From Planctomycetaceae bacterium (lineage in GTDB: Bacteria; Planctomycetota; Planctomycetia; Pirellulales; Pirellulaceae): a DNA stretch of 5,106 nt. A model generated the notes under the pieces. It saw only the letters and a program-made list of their open reading frames with translations. It was not told the origin of the DNA and searched no databases. A program made the position numbers and the translations under genes. Below are positions 1 through 5,106 of this stretch, in pieces. Location of the stretch: contig PAJC01000046.1 of NCBI GenBank assembly GCA_002705165.1, positions 13,281-18,386 on the forward strand. The letters run 5' to 3'. The first letter of the stretch is position 1. The number at the start of each line of letters is the position of its first letter.

Positions 1-81
1 CGAAGTGAACGACTTGCAAAGTACAATCGGTTATTACAGATTGCTGAGCGAGTACCTGATTTTCAGAATACGTTGAGGTGA
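1..81 (+). CDS. possible 3' end of an upstream gene (partial)
   Basis: Reading from base 1, the frame is open for 26 codons and ends at TGA 79-81. The peptide is charged and helix-like, beginning RSERLAKYN and ending VPDFQNTLR. The frame starting at base 2 is also open, ending at TGA 74-76 with YYRLLSEYLIFRIR, and its third-position GC is somewhat higher. The frame from base 3 closes at once. The open frames and the gap before the next gene suggest a forward gene ending here, but I cannot choose the frame firmly and recognise no family. A chance opening is also possible over so short a stretch. Confidence 0.35.
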   Translation, partial: RSERLAKYNRLLQIAERVPDFQNTLR

Positions 82-106
82 GATACAGCACTTTATGCTA
101 TAAAGT
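73..106 (+). promoter_or_regulatory. weak promoter-like site overlapping a 7-bp palindrome, upstream of the cupin gene
   Basis: ACTTTAT (90-96) and ATAAAGT (100-106) form a perfect 7-bp inverted repeat around GCT. It overlaps TGCTATAAA (96-104), which resembles an extended -10 element. The best -35-like hexamer is TTGAGG (73-78), but its 20-base spacer is long. There is no T-run after the palindrome, so it is not an obvious terminator. It could be an operator on the promoter of the cupin gene, whose start lies about 115 bases downstream. The rest of 107-219 shows only minor hairpins, such as CCCAA/TTGGG at 175-188. Confidence 0.25.
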
Positions 107-219
107 CGAAATGATCCCTCCCGGCTCAGGTGGACGCCCTGGTTTTCCATCAACTCTTGCCTGGTCACTTCCTCCCCAAAGCCTTGGGCTTAACTGAAAT
201 TAACCGTTGAGAAATCCTG

Positions 220-552
220 ATGTCCTCTAAGTACTTTCTGTCGGCTGATGATTGCACACCGAAGAAGATTTTCCCGGGAGTGGATATCTATACCGCAGCG
301 GGCGAAAAGATGATGCTTTCGGTGGTTAAATTTGAGCCTAGGGCAGTCGTTGAATTACATCAGCATGAACACGAACAGTGTGGAATTTTGATTTCCGGTG
401 AGCTTACATTTACGGTGGGAGAAGAAACGCGAGTACTCCATCCGGGTGATATGTGGCGCATCCCCGGAGATATTCCTCATACGTGTTTTGCGGGCGATGA
501 GAGTGTAACAGCTCTTGATATCTTTGCCCCTGTTCGTGAAGATTATCTGTAA
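220..552 (+). CDS. small single-domain cupin protein
   Basis: This is a complete 110-residue protein that is essentially one cupin_2 beta-barrel. Cupin motif 1 is visible as HQHEHEQCG from His47, with candidate metal ligands among His47, His49, His51 and Gln53, followed by the glycine turn SGEL (59-62). Motif 2 is HPGDMWRIPGDIPH (74-87), ending in the expected ligand His87. No signal peptide is seen, so it is probably cytoplasmic. The ATG is preceded by a weak GAG (209-211) 8 bases upstream and matches the usual short N-terminus. The HxHxHEQ form is common in small metal-binding cupins, including the KdgF type that acts on unsaturated uronates from pectin or alginate. No uronate-pathway gene lies in view, so the substrate is unassigned. 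It lies just ahead of the aroF leader on the same strand, but that leader has its own promoter-like box, and no functional link is evident. Confidence 0.9.
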   Translation: MSSKYFLSADDCTPKKIFPGVDIYTAAGEKMMLSVVKFEPRAVVELHQHEHEQCGILISGELTFTVGEETRVLHPGDMWRIPGDIPHTCFAGDESVTALDIFAPVREDYL

Positions 553-593
553 TTAATTCAAGGTTCATTGCTGGTCTTTGACGATGATACTCA

Positions 594-599
594 TATAAT
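594..599 (+). promoter_or_regulatory. candidate -10 box for the aroF leader transcript
   Basis: A perfect TATAAT lies 42 bases after the cupin stop and 51 bases before the leader-peptide ATG. Transcription would begin near 606, giving a leader of roughly 190 bases to the terminator, a plausible size for an attenuator. The -35 is unclear: TTGCTG (568-573) leaves a 20-base spacer, and TTGACG (578-583) is too close at 10 bases. No terminator follows the cupin gene, so read-through from it is also possible. Confidence 0.4.
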
Positions 600-650
600 G
601 CACAAACGATGTGAACGCTCGCTTAATGAGTCGAACAGTTATTTAGAGAC

Positions 651-731
651 ATGAATCAGCAACAAAAATTTTATTGGTCGTTTTTCTTTAGAGGCCCGTG
701 GCAACGCGGGGTTGGAAGAGATATGTGCTGA
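651..731 (+). CDS. aromatic-rich leader peptide of the aroF attenuator
   Basis: This short ORF starts at ATG 651 and stops at TGA 729-731, encoding 26 residues that begin MNQQQKFYWSFFFRGPW. Seven of the 26 are aromatic: Phe7, Tyr8, Trp9, Phe11, Phe12, Phe13 and Trp17. An in-frame TGA at 627-629 and no intervening start make ATG 651 the only conventional start. A weak AGAG (645-648) sits very close to it, so initiation may be inefficient or independent of Shine-Dalgarno pairing. The peptide resembles in principle the E. coli leaders PheL, PheM and TrpL, whose codons for the regulated amino acid stall ribosomes when the cognate charged tRNA is scarce. Here codons for all three aromatic amino acids are present, which suits DAHP synthase, the common first step. 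Its role is probably the act of translation, not the peptide itself. The ORF is too short for default gene callers. Confidence 0.82.
   Translation: MNQQQKFYWSFFFRGPWQRGVGRDMC
695..710 (+). promoter_or_regulatory. protector (1:2) hairpin with GCAA tetraloop
   Basis: CCCGTG (695-700) pairs with CGCGGG (705-710) across a GCAA loop, giving six pairs including one G-U and a GNRA tetraloop of the stabilising type. A further helix of TTCTTT (684-689) with GAAGAG (715-720), with G-U pairs at both ends, could extend it across an internal loop. Forming this hairpin ties up the 5' part of the antiterminator strand. Confidence 0.7.
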
Positions 732-771
732 TGGTGTGCGAACCATTCATATTGAAAAAACTTTCCAACCC
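709..771 (+). promoter_or_regulatory. antiterminator (2:3) pairing
   Basis: GGGTTGGAA (709-717) is exactly complementary to TTCCAACCC (763-771), giving nine Watson-Crick pairs plus a possible G-U between 718 and 762. Within the enclosed loop, ATGGT (731-735) pairs with ACCAT (742-746), which would bring the two arms together. The 3' arm overlaps the first five bases of the terminator stem, so this helix and the terminator cannot coexist. Confidence 0.75.
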
Positions 772-793
772 GGCAGAAACTGTCGGGTTTTTT
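767..793 (+). terminator. intrinsic terminator in the aroF leader (3:4 hairpin)
   Basis: AACCCGGCAG (767-776) pairs with CTGTCGGGTT (780-789) across an AAA loop, giving ten pairs with one G-U. Six T residues (788-793) follow immediately. It stands upstream of the aroF ribosome-binding site and no full-size gene ends just before it. It is therefore best read as a conditional terminator (attenuator), not a gene-end terminator. Confidence 0.85.
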
Positions 794-826
794 AATGTAA
801 TCGAAACCTCCAAATATTTATTTAAT

Positions 827-831
827 AGGGA
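827..831 (+). promoter_or_regulatory. Shine-Dalgarno site of aroF
   Basis: AGGGA lies 8 bases before ATG 840, a normal spacing, and supports that start. It sits 33 bases beyond the T-run of the terminator, so it is outside the attenuator folds and translation should be free once RNA polymerase reads through. Confidence 0.65.
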
Positions 832-839
832 AAAAAGTC

Positions 840-1853
840 ATGATCGTCGTTATGAAGAATGGTGCCAGCTCCGAAGAAATCGCTGAAACCGTTGAGCGCA
901 TCAAGGCACTAGGTCTTAAAGCCCATATCATCGAAGGGACTGAGCGTACGGTAGTAGCGGCCATTGGTGAAAAGCGAGAGGAGATGAAAGAAGCGCTTGC
1001 ATCTGGAGAGGGCGTTGAGGAAGTAATGCCTATCCTAGCTCCTTATAAGGTTGCTAGTCTCGAGGTGAAACCTGAACCGACAGTCGTCACCGCTGGTAGT
1101 CTCTCGATCGGTGGAACTAAAATTGGTGTTATTGGAGGTCCCTGTAGTGTCGAGTCAGAAGAACAATTAATGGATTCGGCCCGAGTTGTGAAAGCTGCCG
1201 GAGCGACAGCACTTCGAGGTGGAGCATTTAAGCCACGTACAAGCCCTTACAGTTTCCAGGGTATGAAAGAAGAAGGCCTGAAAATTCTGGCAGCAGCGCG
1301 AGAAGAAACGGGTCTGGCAGTAGTGACTGAAGTTCTGGCAACCGATGATGTTGATCTGGTTGCCAATTACGCAGATGTGTTGCAGATCGGGGCTCGTAAT
1401 ATGCAGAATTACCGTCTGCTGGAAGCCGTTGGGAACACGGATAAAGCAGTCATGCTAAAGCGTGGTGCATCGGCAACGATGGACGAGTTTCTGCTGGCTG
1501 CGGAGTATATCCTCAATGAAGGCAATTCCAATGTCATGCTTTGTGAACGAGGTATTCGAACTTTCGAATCTCACACCCGTTTTACCCTTCCGTTGGCCTC
1601 GGTTACTTACCTGCATCACAAGACTCACTTGCCCGTTGTAATTGACCCTAGTCATGGCACGGGACATGCTTACATGGTACCGGACATGGCTGTTGCTGCC
1701 GTGGCTGCCGGTGCCGACGGTTTAATCATCGAAATGCATCCGAACCCACCGGAGGCCATGAGTGATGGTTACCAGTCCCTCACGCCTGATCAGTTTGAAG
1801 AAACGATCGCTCGCTGTAAGATAGTGGCCGGAGCTATAGGTAAGTCAATTTAG
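840..1853 (+). CDS. aroF: 3-deoxy-7-phosphoheptulonate (DAHP) synthase, type I-beta
   Basis: This enzyme condenses phosphoenolpyruvate with erythrose 4-phosphate to DAHP, the committed first step of the shikimate pathway to Phe, Tyr and Trp. The 337 residues match the Thermotoga maritima enzyme almost end to end, from memory of that sequence. Residues 1 to about 70 are the ferredoxin-like (ACT-like) regulatory domain, starting MIVVMK and running to LAPYK. The TIM barrel then carries GGPCSVE (99-105), [17 protein letters not shown] (125-141), QIGARN (182-187), LKRG (206-209), CERGIRTFE (235-243) and IDPSHGTG (268-275). The four divalent-metal ligands known in Thermotoga are all present at the same numbers: Cys102, His272, Glu298 and Asp309. 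In Thermotoga the N-terminal domain mediates Tyr/Phe inhibition, so similar feedback is likely here. The start is supported by AGGGA and by alignment of the N-terminus. The gene appears to be transcribed alone, behind an attenuator. Its stop overlaps the converging gene. Confidence 0.97.
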   Translation: MIVVMKNGASSEEIAETVERIKALGLKAHIIEGTERTVVAAIGEKREEMKEALASGEGVEEVMPILAPYKVASLEVKPEPTVVTAGSLSIGGTKIGVIGGPCSVESEEQLMDSARVVKAAGATALRGGAFKPRTSPYSFQGMKEEGLKILAAAREETGLAVVTEVLATDDVDLVANYADVLQIGARNMQNYRLLEAVGNTDKAVMLKRGASATMDEFLLAAEYILNEGNSNVMLCERGIRTFESHTRFTLPLASVTYLHHKTHLPVVIDPSHGTGHAYMVPDMAVAAVAAGADGLIIEMHPNPPEAMSDGYQSLTPDQFEETIARCKIVAGAIGKSI

Positions 1854-3097
1854 ACGTCCTCGATGAGGGCTCCATTCTCTACAACACGGATTGGGCGTCC
1901 GACGCTGCTCATGTTTTCATGAAACGCGTCGATGCCTAATTTATCATAGATGGTAGTGAGTAGATTCGGGACCGAGTTCTTTCCTTCGAGGATCTCTTCA
2001 CCAGATTCACTTGTGCGGCCGATTACCTGACCACCACTGACTCCACAACCGGCTAACGCAATACTGTACGCCCGAGGGAAGTGATCACGACCTCCTCTGG
2101 CATTGATTCGTGGTGTACGCCCGAATTCCCCCATCCAAATGACCAGCGTCGTGTCGAGCATTCCCCGATCTTTCAGGTCTTCCAGAAGACGTGCATAGGG
2201 GCGATCCACTTGTTTGCACAGATCGGTTGTGCGTTCATAGTTATCGAAGTGTGTATCCCAGTTACCAGAAGTGACTTCTACAAACGTTACGCCGGATTCT
2301 ATCAATCGGCGAGCCATGAGGCATCCGGCTGCAAAATTTCCTTCCCCGTAAGATTCACGACTGGCCACGTTTTCCTGTTCCAGGTCAAAGGCTTCCATCA
2401 GTGGACTCGTGATCATGCGAGTTGCTTTTCCGTAGACCTTGCGATTGGCATTGGTCCAGTGATCGGCTCCCGTACGGCTGCTGTCCTGTTCGAGTTGTTC
2501 AAGTAGGCTTAGCCGCCTCGTAAATCTTGGTTTGGTGGTCGGGATTTGTGTGTTTGCCGGTTTTTGATTTGGATTTCCGATCTTGAAGGGGTCGTGATCC
2601 ACTCCCAGTAACCCTGCCCCAGTCAGATTTCGGCCTGCTCCGACGCGGACAAACGATGGTAAGTCCGCATTTGGATTGCCTATGTGATGCGAGACGTGAG
2701 AGCCGATTGTAGGGTGTTTAATACTCGCCGAGGGAAGGTAGCCGGTTTGAGCCCAATAGGAGGCTCGTGGGTGACTTCCTTCCGGACCATGCATTCCGCG
2801 GAGTAGGCAAACGTCTTTCATCGCTTTAGCCGTTTCCGGCAAGCGGTCACTGATCTGAACGCCGGTTAATGCCGTTGGCGTTGCCTGTGCAGCCCCCGCG
2901 TTCCCCGTGCCAGGTTTAGGATCCCAGGTGTCGAGTTGACTAGGGGCACCTCCCATCCAGAGTAGGATGCAGGACGTTGCGTTGGACTGCATCGTGGTTG
3001 CCTGCCCGATAATGTTGGCCTGCCATGCACTAATTGCCGTTGTTCCCAATAAGGTGCGTTGAATTAATTCTCGGCGATTTAGTTTTGATGTCGACAT
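1850..3097 (-). CDS. DUF1501 family protein with twin-arginine signal
   Basis: This is a complete 415-residue member of the DUF1501 family (PF07394), abundant in planctomycetes and of unproven function. The family is thought to share the alkaline phosphatase/sulfatase-like fold. The N-terminus has NRRELIQ with Arg8-Arg9 and a short apolar stretch, which suggests Tat export of a folded, perhaps metal-bearing protein. Family hallmarks are [14 protein letters not shown] (47-60), [10 protein letters not shown] (101-110), GNWDTHFDN (278-286), [12 protein letters not shown] (321-332), GGRDHFP (335-341) and the C-terminal RPIRVV (401-406). Many conserved His and Asp residues fit metal binding, but no ligand set can be assigned. 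It lies 46 bases downstream of the DUF1549/DUF1553 gene on the same strand, in the usual paired order, so the two are probably co-transcribed and work together outside the cytoplasm. A GAAGG lies about 12 bases before the ATG. Length is close to normal for the family and nothing appears broken. Confidence 0.93.
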   Translation of the reverse strand: MSTSKLNRRELIQRTLLGTTAISAWQANIIGQATTMQSNATSCILLWMGGAPSQLDTWDPKPGTGNAGAAQATPTALTGVQISDRLPETAKAMKDVCLLRGMHGPEGSHPRASYWAQTGYLPSASIKHPTIGSHVSHHIGNPNADLPSFVRVGAGRNLTGAGLLGVDHDPFKIGNPNQKPANTQIPTTKPRFTRRLSLLEQLEQDSSRTGADHWTNANRKVYGKATRMITSPLMEAFDLEQENVASRESYGEGNFAAGCLMARRLIESGVTFVEVTSGNWDTHFDNYERTTDLCKQVDRPYARLLEDLKDRGMLDTTLVIWMGEFGRTPRINARGGRDHFPRAYSIALAGCGVSGGQVIGRTSESGEEILEGKNSVPNLLTTIYDKLGIDAFHENMSSVGRPIRVVENGALIEDV

Positions 3098-3143
3098 GGG
3101 TTCGTCCCGCCTTCGTTGTAGTGCTCTGGTTAATATCTGGCTC

Positions 3144-4724
3144 TTAATTACGAGTCTTGAATTCAGAGGTGTTGATCAAAGCCCAGAAGATATCCTCAAA
3201 TGCTTCGCCTCGGTTATCAATCTGTTGGATATATTGCAGGTTCGTTGCCAGTTCTTTACGATTCGGGCGACGCGAAAGAGTCTTGAGATAGAGTTCCTGT
3301 AACGCCTGACGATTGTTACTGACTTCTGAAAGTAAATTCCCTAGCATCGTGCCTGATCGTGCTGTGATCTGCCGGTGGATTACTTCCGCATTCATCAACA
3401 TGAGTGCTTGCGGAATAGTACCCGCTACTTCTTCACGAATATTGTTTGGATCATATCCAAATGTCTCGGCGAACTGCCGGCGAATTCCTAACTCGGCTCG
3501 TTCAGGTAATTCAGGGAACCGAAGGGTATTCAGGATGGCATCCATCAGTTGGTCCGAACGTAAGGGCTGAACGGTGTTCGCTTGAAAAGGTAATTGATCG
3601 TATGACCGTCGATCCTGACTTTCCAATTGGTAATGTTGAGTAGAGACAATCGTAGCGATAAGCCATTTCATATCGTATCCGGATTCGGTAAATTTGGCTG
3701 CTAAGTAATCAAAGGCCGCCGGTGCAATTGCTTCGCGATCGGGGCCCATGTCATCGACAGGTTCATGAAAACCTTCACCGACCAGTTCTGACCACATGCG
3801 ATTAACTGCCGCCTTGGCAAACCATGGGTTGTCCGGGGAGGTAATCCATTGCGCCAGCATTCTTCTTCGATCCATATCGGTGGTGCCGAGTGGTAGTTGC
3901 TGATCATTGATAAAGAATTTGGGAGTGACTTGAGGGCCTGGCGTGGCAGGATCTTCGAAGTTTGGCATCCGGTGTTCTAACGTGCCCATGAAGCGATTGT
4001 TGTTTGTGCGTGGTTGAAACCGGATTCGATCGACCGCGTAGACCAGAAAAGTTCGTGGGTCCATTTGAGGTCGTACGGCTACACGTGGGAAGAACGCTGC
4101 AAGTTCATGAAACTGTTCTTGTTTCCAGCGGTCGGTTGGATGGTCATGACACTGCGCGCATTGAATTTGAATTCCAAGGAAGATGCGGGATATTTCTGAT
4201 ACAGTTTCTTCGGGACGCCCTTGTTGCGCCGCGATTAAAGCCGTACTTCCGTCTTCACGGATATCGCCGAGGGCAGTAATCAAGTCGGTAGCGAACTGAT
4301 CCCACGGTGTGTTGGTGTTAAGTGTGTCCTTGAAGTAATTTTCGGCAACGGAAGCTCCCAGCAGTATCTGGTCATTACTGCGACGATAATAAATAACATC
4401 GCGCCAGAATCTTCCCCAATTGGCTCCGTAATCCGGGTCCTGAAGCAATATTTCGGCTACTTTGGTTCGTTTTTCAGGATGAGTTTCCAGATTGAATACG
4501 AGAATGTCGTCAAGTGAGGGAGTTTTTCCTGTGATATCCAGAAACAGACGACGCAGGTAAATCTCATCATTACAGAGGTTGTTGGAGGACGGCTGGGTCT
4601 GCTGGTCAAGTAAACGATCGACTTCAGCAGCGACTTCCAGTACGGACTGACTGTATGAAGTATTGATGGCTGCGAACAGTCCTAGCAGGCTAACAACGGC
4701 AAGCTTTAGCATACGAGTGATCAT
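3144..4724 (-). CDS. secreted DUF1549 (PSCyt2) - DUF1553 (PSD1) protein
   Basis: This is a complete 526-residue exported protein. Residues 1-25 look like a Sec signal: a basic MITRMLK start, an apolar core at about 8-20, and a likely cut near SYS-QS. The DUF1549 (PF07583) part follows, with CNDEIYLRRLFLDITGKTPS (51-70) and FLGIQIQCAQCHDHPTDRW (182-200). That second segment holds a CxxCH at 189-193, the form of a c-type haem site. DUF1553 (PF07587) begins near MDRRRMLAQW (284-293) and includes NPWFAKAAVNRMW (299-311), LRSDQLMDA (388-396) and LYLKTLSRRPN (478-488). The protein lacks the separate N-terminal PSCyt1 haem domain and the long middle insert of larger family members, so it is the short form. 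Function is unknown; association with extracellular polymer breakdown or electron transfer is speculation. AGAGAAG about 8 bases before the ATG supports the start, and Met5 is an alternative. It is the first gene of the pair with DUF1501. Confidence 0.93.
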   Translation of the reverse strand: MITRMLKLAVVSLLGLFAAINTSYSQSVLEVAAEVDRLLDQQTQPSSNNLCNDEIYLRRLFLDITGKTPSLDDILVFNLETHPEKRTKVAEILLQDPDYGANWGRFWRDVIYYRRSNDQILLGASVAENYFKDTLNTNTPWDQFATDLITALGDIREDGSTALIAAQQGRPEETVSEISRIFLGIQIQCAQCHDHPTDRWKQEQFHELAAFFPRVAVRPQMDPRTFLVYAVDRIRFQPRTNNNRFMGTLEHRMPNFEDPATPGPQVTPKFFINDQQLPLGTTDMDRRRMLAQWITSPDNPWFAKAAVNRMWSELVGEGFHEPVDDMGPDREAIAPAAFDYLAAKFTESGYDMKWLIATIVSTQHYQLESQDRRSYDQLPFQANTVQPLRSDQLMDAILNTLRFPELPERAELGIRRQFAETFGYDPNNIREEVAGTIPQALMLMNAEVIHRQITARSGTMLGNLLSEVSNNRQALQELYLKTLSRRPNRKELATNLQYIQQIDNRGEAFEDIFWALINTSEFKTRN

Positions 4725-4782
4725 GGGTTATACTTCTCTGTAGTGCCCCGGAATAGTTATTTAACTCATGTTATCAATAAGT

Positions 4783-4824
4783 GTTTCGCTAATTCTATCC
4801 GATATAATTTATGTTAGCCGAAAC
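4783..4824. repeat. inverted repeat in the divergent intergenic region
   Basis: GTTTCGCTAA (4783-4792) is matched by TTAGCCGAAAC (4814-4824): ten complementary pairs with one unpaired C at 4818, separated by 21 bases. The spacer contains TATAAT (4803-4808). A smaller perfect repeat, TGTTT/AAACA (4842-4846 and 4851-4855), lies downstream. The position between two divergent genes suits a regulator-binding site, though an RNA hairpin or chance is possible. Confidence 0.35.
4803..4808 (+). promoter_or_regulatory. candidate -10 box for the EF-hand gene
   Basis: This is a perfect TATAAT on the forward strand, 84 bases before the downstream ATG. No good -35 hexamer is found at 16-18 bases; the best nearby sequences are AT-rich and poor matches. 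For the reverse-strand gene pair, TTGATA (complement of 4772-4777) is a -35-like hexamer without a convincing partner. The rest of 4725-4892 shows no other clear signal. Confidence 0.3.
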
Positions 4825-4892
4825 TTTCGAAGTGTTCTGATTGTTTAATGAAACATAGGAAGCAATGTTCAAGCATTAAGCCAAAATGAATT

Positions 4893-5106
4893 ATGAGAAA
4901 TTTATATAGCCTCATCGTATTCTTGTTGTTTGTCGTTTGTGCCGAGCAGTTAATTGCTCAGCCACCGGTGAATGTGCAACAACGCCAGCAACGGTATCGT
5001 CAGTTGTTACAACGATTTGATGTGGATGGTAACGGACAATTAGACCCCAGTGAAAAGCAGGCATTACAGAGGTTTGTCCAGCAGCGTAATGGCAATAACC
5101 CAACAC
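4893..5106 (+). CDS. secreted EF-hand protein, 5' part (runs off window)
   Basis: The visible 71 residues start MRNLYSLIVFLLFVV and show a clear Sec signal peptide: basic Arg2, an apolar core at about 4-15, and a probable cut after LIA (residues 20-22). A Gln/Arg-rich helix follows, then a canonical calcium-binding EF-hand loop at 43-54, DVDGNGQLDPSE. It has Asp, Asp, Asn, Gln and Glu at loop positions 1, 3, 5, 7 and 12, and Gly at 6. The protein is therefore exported and probably binds calcium. An in-frame TGA at 4887-4889 makes ATG 4893 the first possible start. No Shine-Dalgarno sequence is evident; AGGAAG at 4857-4862 is too far away. Short secreted EF-hand proteins are common in planctomycetes, often near DUF1501/DUF1549 genes. 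The gene is transcribed divergently from that pair. Domains beyond residue 71 cannot be seen. Confidence 0.85.
   Translation, partial: MRNLYSLIVFLLFVVCAEQLIAQPPVNVQQRQQRYRQLLQRFDVDGNGQLDPSEKQALQRFVQQRNGNNPT

Larger units (their letters stand above)
651..793 (+). promoter_or_regulatory. ribosome-mediated transcription attenuator of aroF (candidate)
   Basis: The interval combines a coding leader, a protector hairpin (segments 1:2), an antiterminator (segments 2:3) and an intrinsic terminator (segments 3:4), ending 46 bases before the aroF ATG. Segment 1 is about 695-700, segment 2 is 705-717, segment 3 is 763-776 and segment 4 is 780-789. Segments 2:3 and 3:4 share AACCC at 767-771, so they exclude each other. 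Expected behaviour: with aromatic amino acids scarce, a ribosome stalled on FFF (681-689) covers segment 1, 2:3 forms and aroF is transcribed. With ample supply the ribosome reaches the stop codon at 729, where it would cover the end of segment 2, and the terminator forms. The pairings are read directly. The mechanism is inferred by analogy with the enterobacterial trp and phe operons. Confidence 0.8.

Noticed and set aside
111..197. 28-codon Pro/Gly-rich ORF starting ATG at 111
   Set aside because: It begins at about the expected transcript start, has no Shine-Dalgarno site, resembles nothing I recognise and has no paired RNA structure to suggest a leader role.
589..631. ACTCAT/ATGAGT inverted repeat around the leader promoter, considered as an operator
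   Set aside because: Arms are only six bases and 31 apart, the first lies partly in the -10 box, and no extension or second copy supports it.
691..793. Known riboswitch or housekeeping RNA (SRP RNA, 6S, SAM, cobalamin, glycine types) as the explanation of the leader
   Set aside because: None of the conserved core motifs I know for these classes is present, and the aromatic leader peptide with competing hairpins explains the region fully.
698..886. GTG-started 62-codon ORF across the aroF leader and into aroF
   Set aside because: It is in a different frame from both the leader peptide and aroF, runs through the terminator hairpin, has no ribosome-binding site and overlaps the secure start of aroF. 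The leader peptide frame explains the same bases better.
2081..2506. 141-codon forward ORF antisense to the DUF1501 gene, and similar long opposite-strand ORFs within the DUF1549/DUF1553 and aroF genes
   Set aside because: All lie inside genes with strong family motifs on the other strand, show no recognisable domain and lack ribosome-binding sites; they are shadows of the real coding frames.
4908..4908. Lipoprotein cut site at Cys16 of the EF-hand protein
   Set aside because: The residues before the Cys are FVV, which lack the small residue normally required just before the lipobox Cys; an ordinary Sec cut after LIA fits better.
4886..4909. Seven-residue ORF (MNYEKFI) overlapping the start of the EF-hand gene
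   Set aside because: It is too short to support, has no codon bias suggesting a sensor, and is readily explained by chance in AT-rich sequence.

Overview
The window looks like a planctomycete chromosome with moderate GC content, by eye near half. The main evidence is a tandem reverse-strand pair: a PSCyt2/PSD1 (DUF1549/DUF1553) secreted protein followed by a twin-arginine DUF1501 protein. This pairing is highly expanded in Planctomycetota and uncommon elsewhere. Genus cannot be read from the sequence.

Layout, left to right. Positions 1-81 probably hold the 3' end of a forward gene. Positions 82-219 are intergenic, with an AT-rich palindrome overlapping a weak promoter-like site. Positions 220-552 (+) encode a complete small single-domain cupin. 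Positions 553-839 are a structured leader region. Positions 840-1853 (+) encode a complete type I-beta DAHP synthase (aroF), the first enzyme of the shikimate pathway. Positions 1850-3097 (-) encode the DUF1501 protein, which converges on aroF with a 4-base tail-to-tail overlap. Positions 3144-4724 (-) encode the DUF1549/DUF1553 protein, upstream of DUF1501 in the same apparent operon. Positions 4725-4892 are a divergent intergenic region with an inverted repeat around a TATAAT box. Positions 4893-5106 (+) hold the 5' part of a secreted EF-hand protein that runs off the window.

The main discovery is in front of aroF. A 26-codon ORF (651-731) encodes a peptide with Phe-Tyr-Trp-Ser-Phe-Phe-Phe near its start and another Trp later. 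It is followed by RNA segments that can fold in two mutually exclusive ways. In one, a hairpin closed by a GCAA tetraloop (695-710) leaves an intrinsic terminator (767-793) free to form. In the other, a 9-bp antiterminator (709-717 with 763-771) consumes the 5' arm of that terminator. This is the arrangement of classical ribosome-mediated transcription attenuation. It would let one leader peptide sense charging of all three aromatic tRNAs, the end products of the pathway that aroF opens. The FFF codons lie just before the protector hairpin, where a stalled ribosome would mask it. The enzyme also carries the N-terminal domain that mediates Tyr/Phe feedback inhibition in Thermotoga, so aroF appears to be controlled in both transcription and activity.

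The remaining genes are ordinary for a planctomycete. The DUF pair and the EF-hand protein are exported proteins of uncharacterised function, and the cupin's substrate cannot be read from its sequence.
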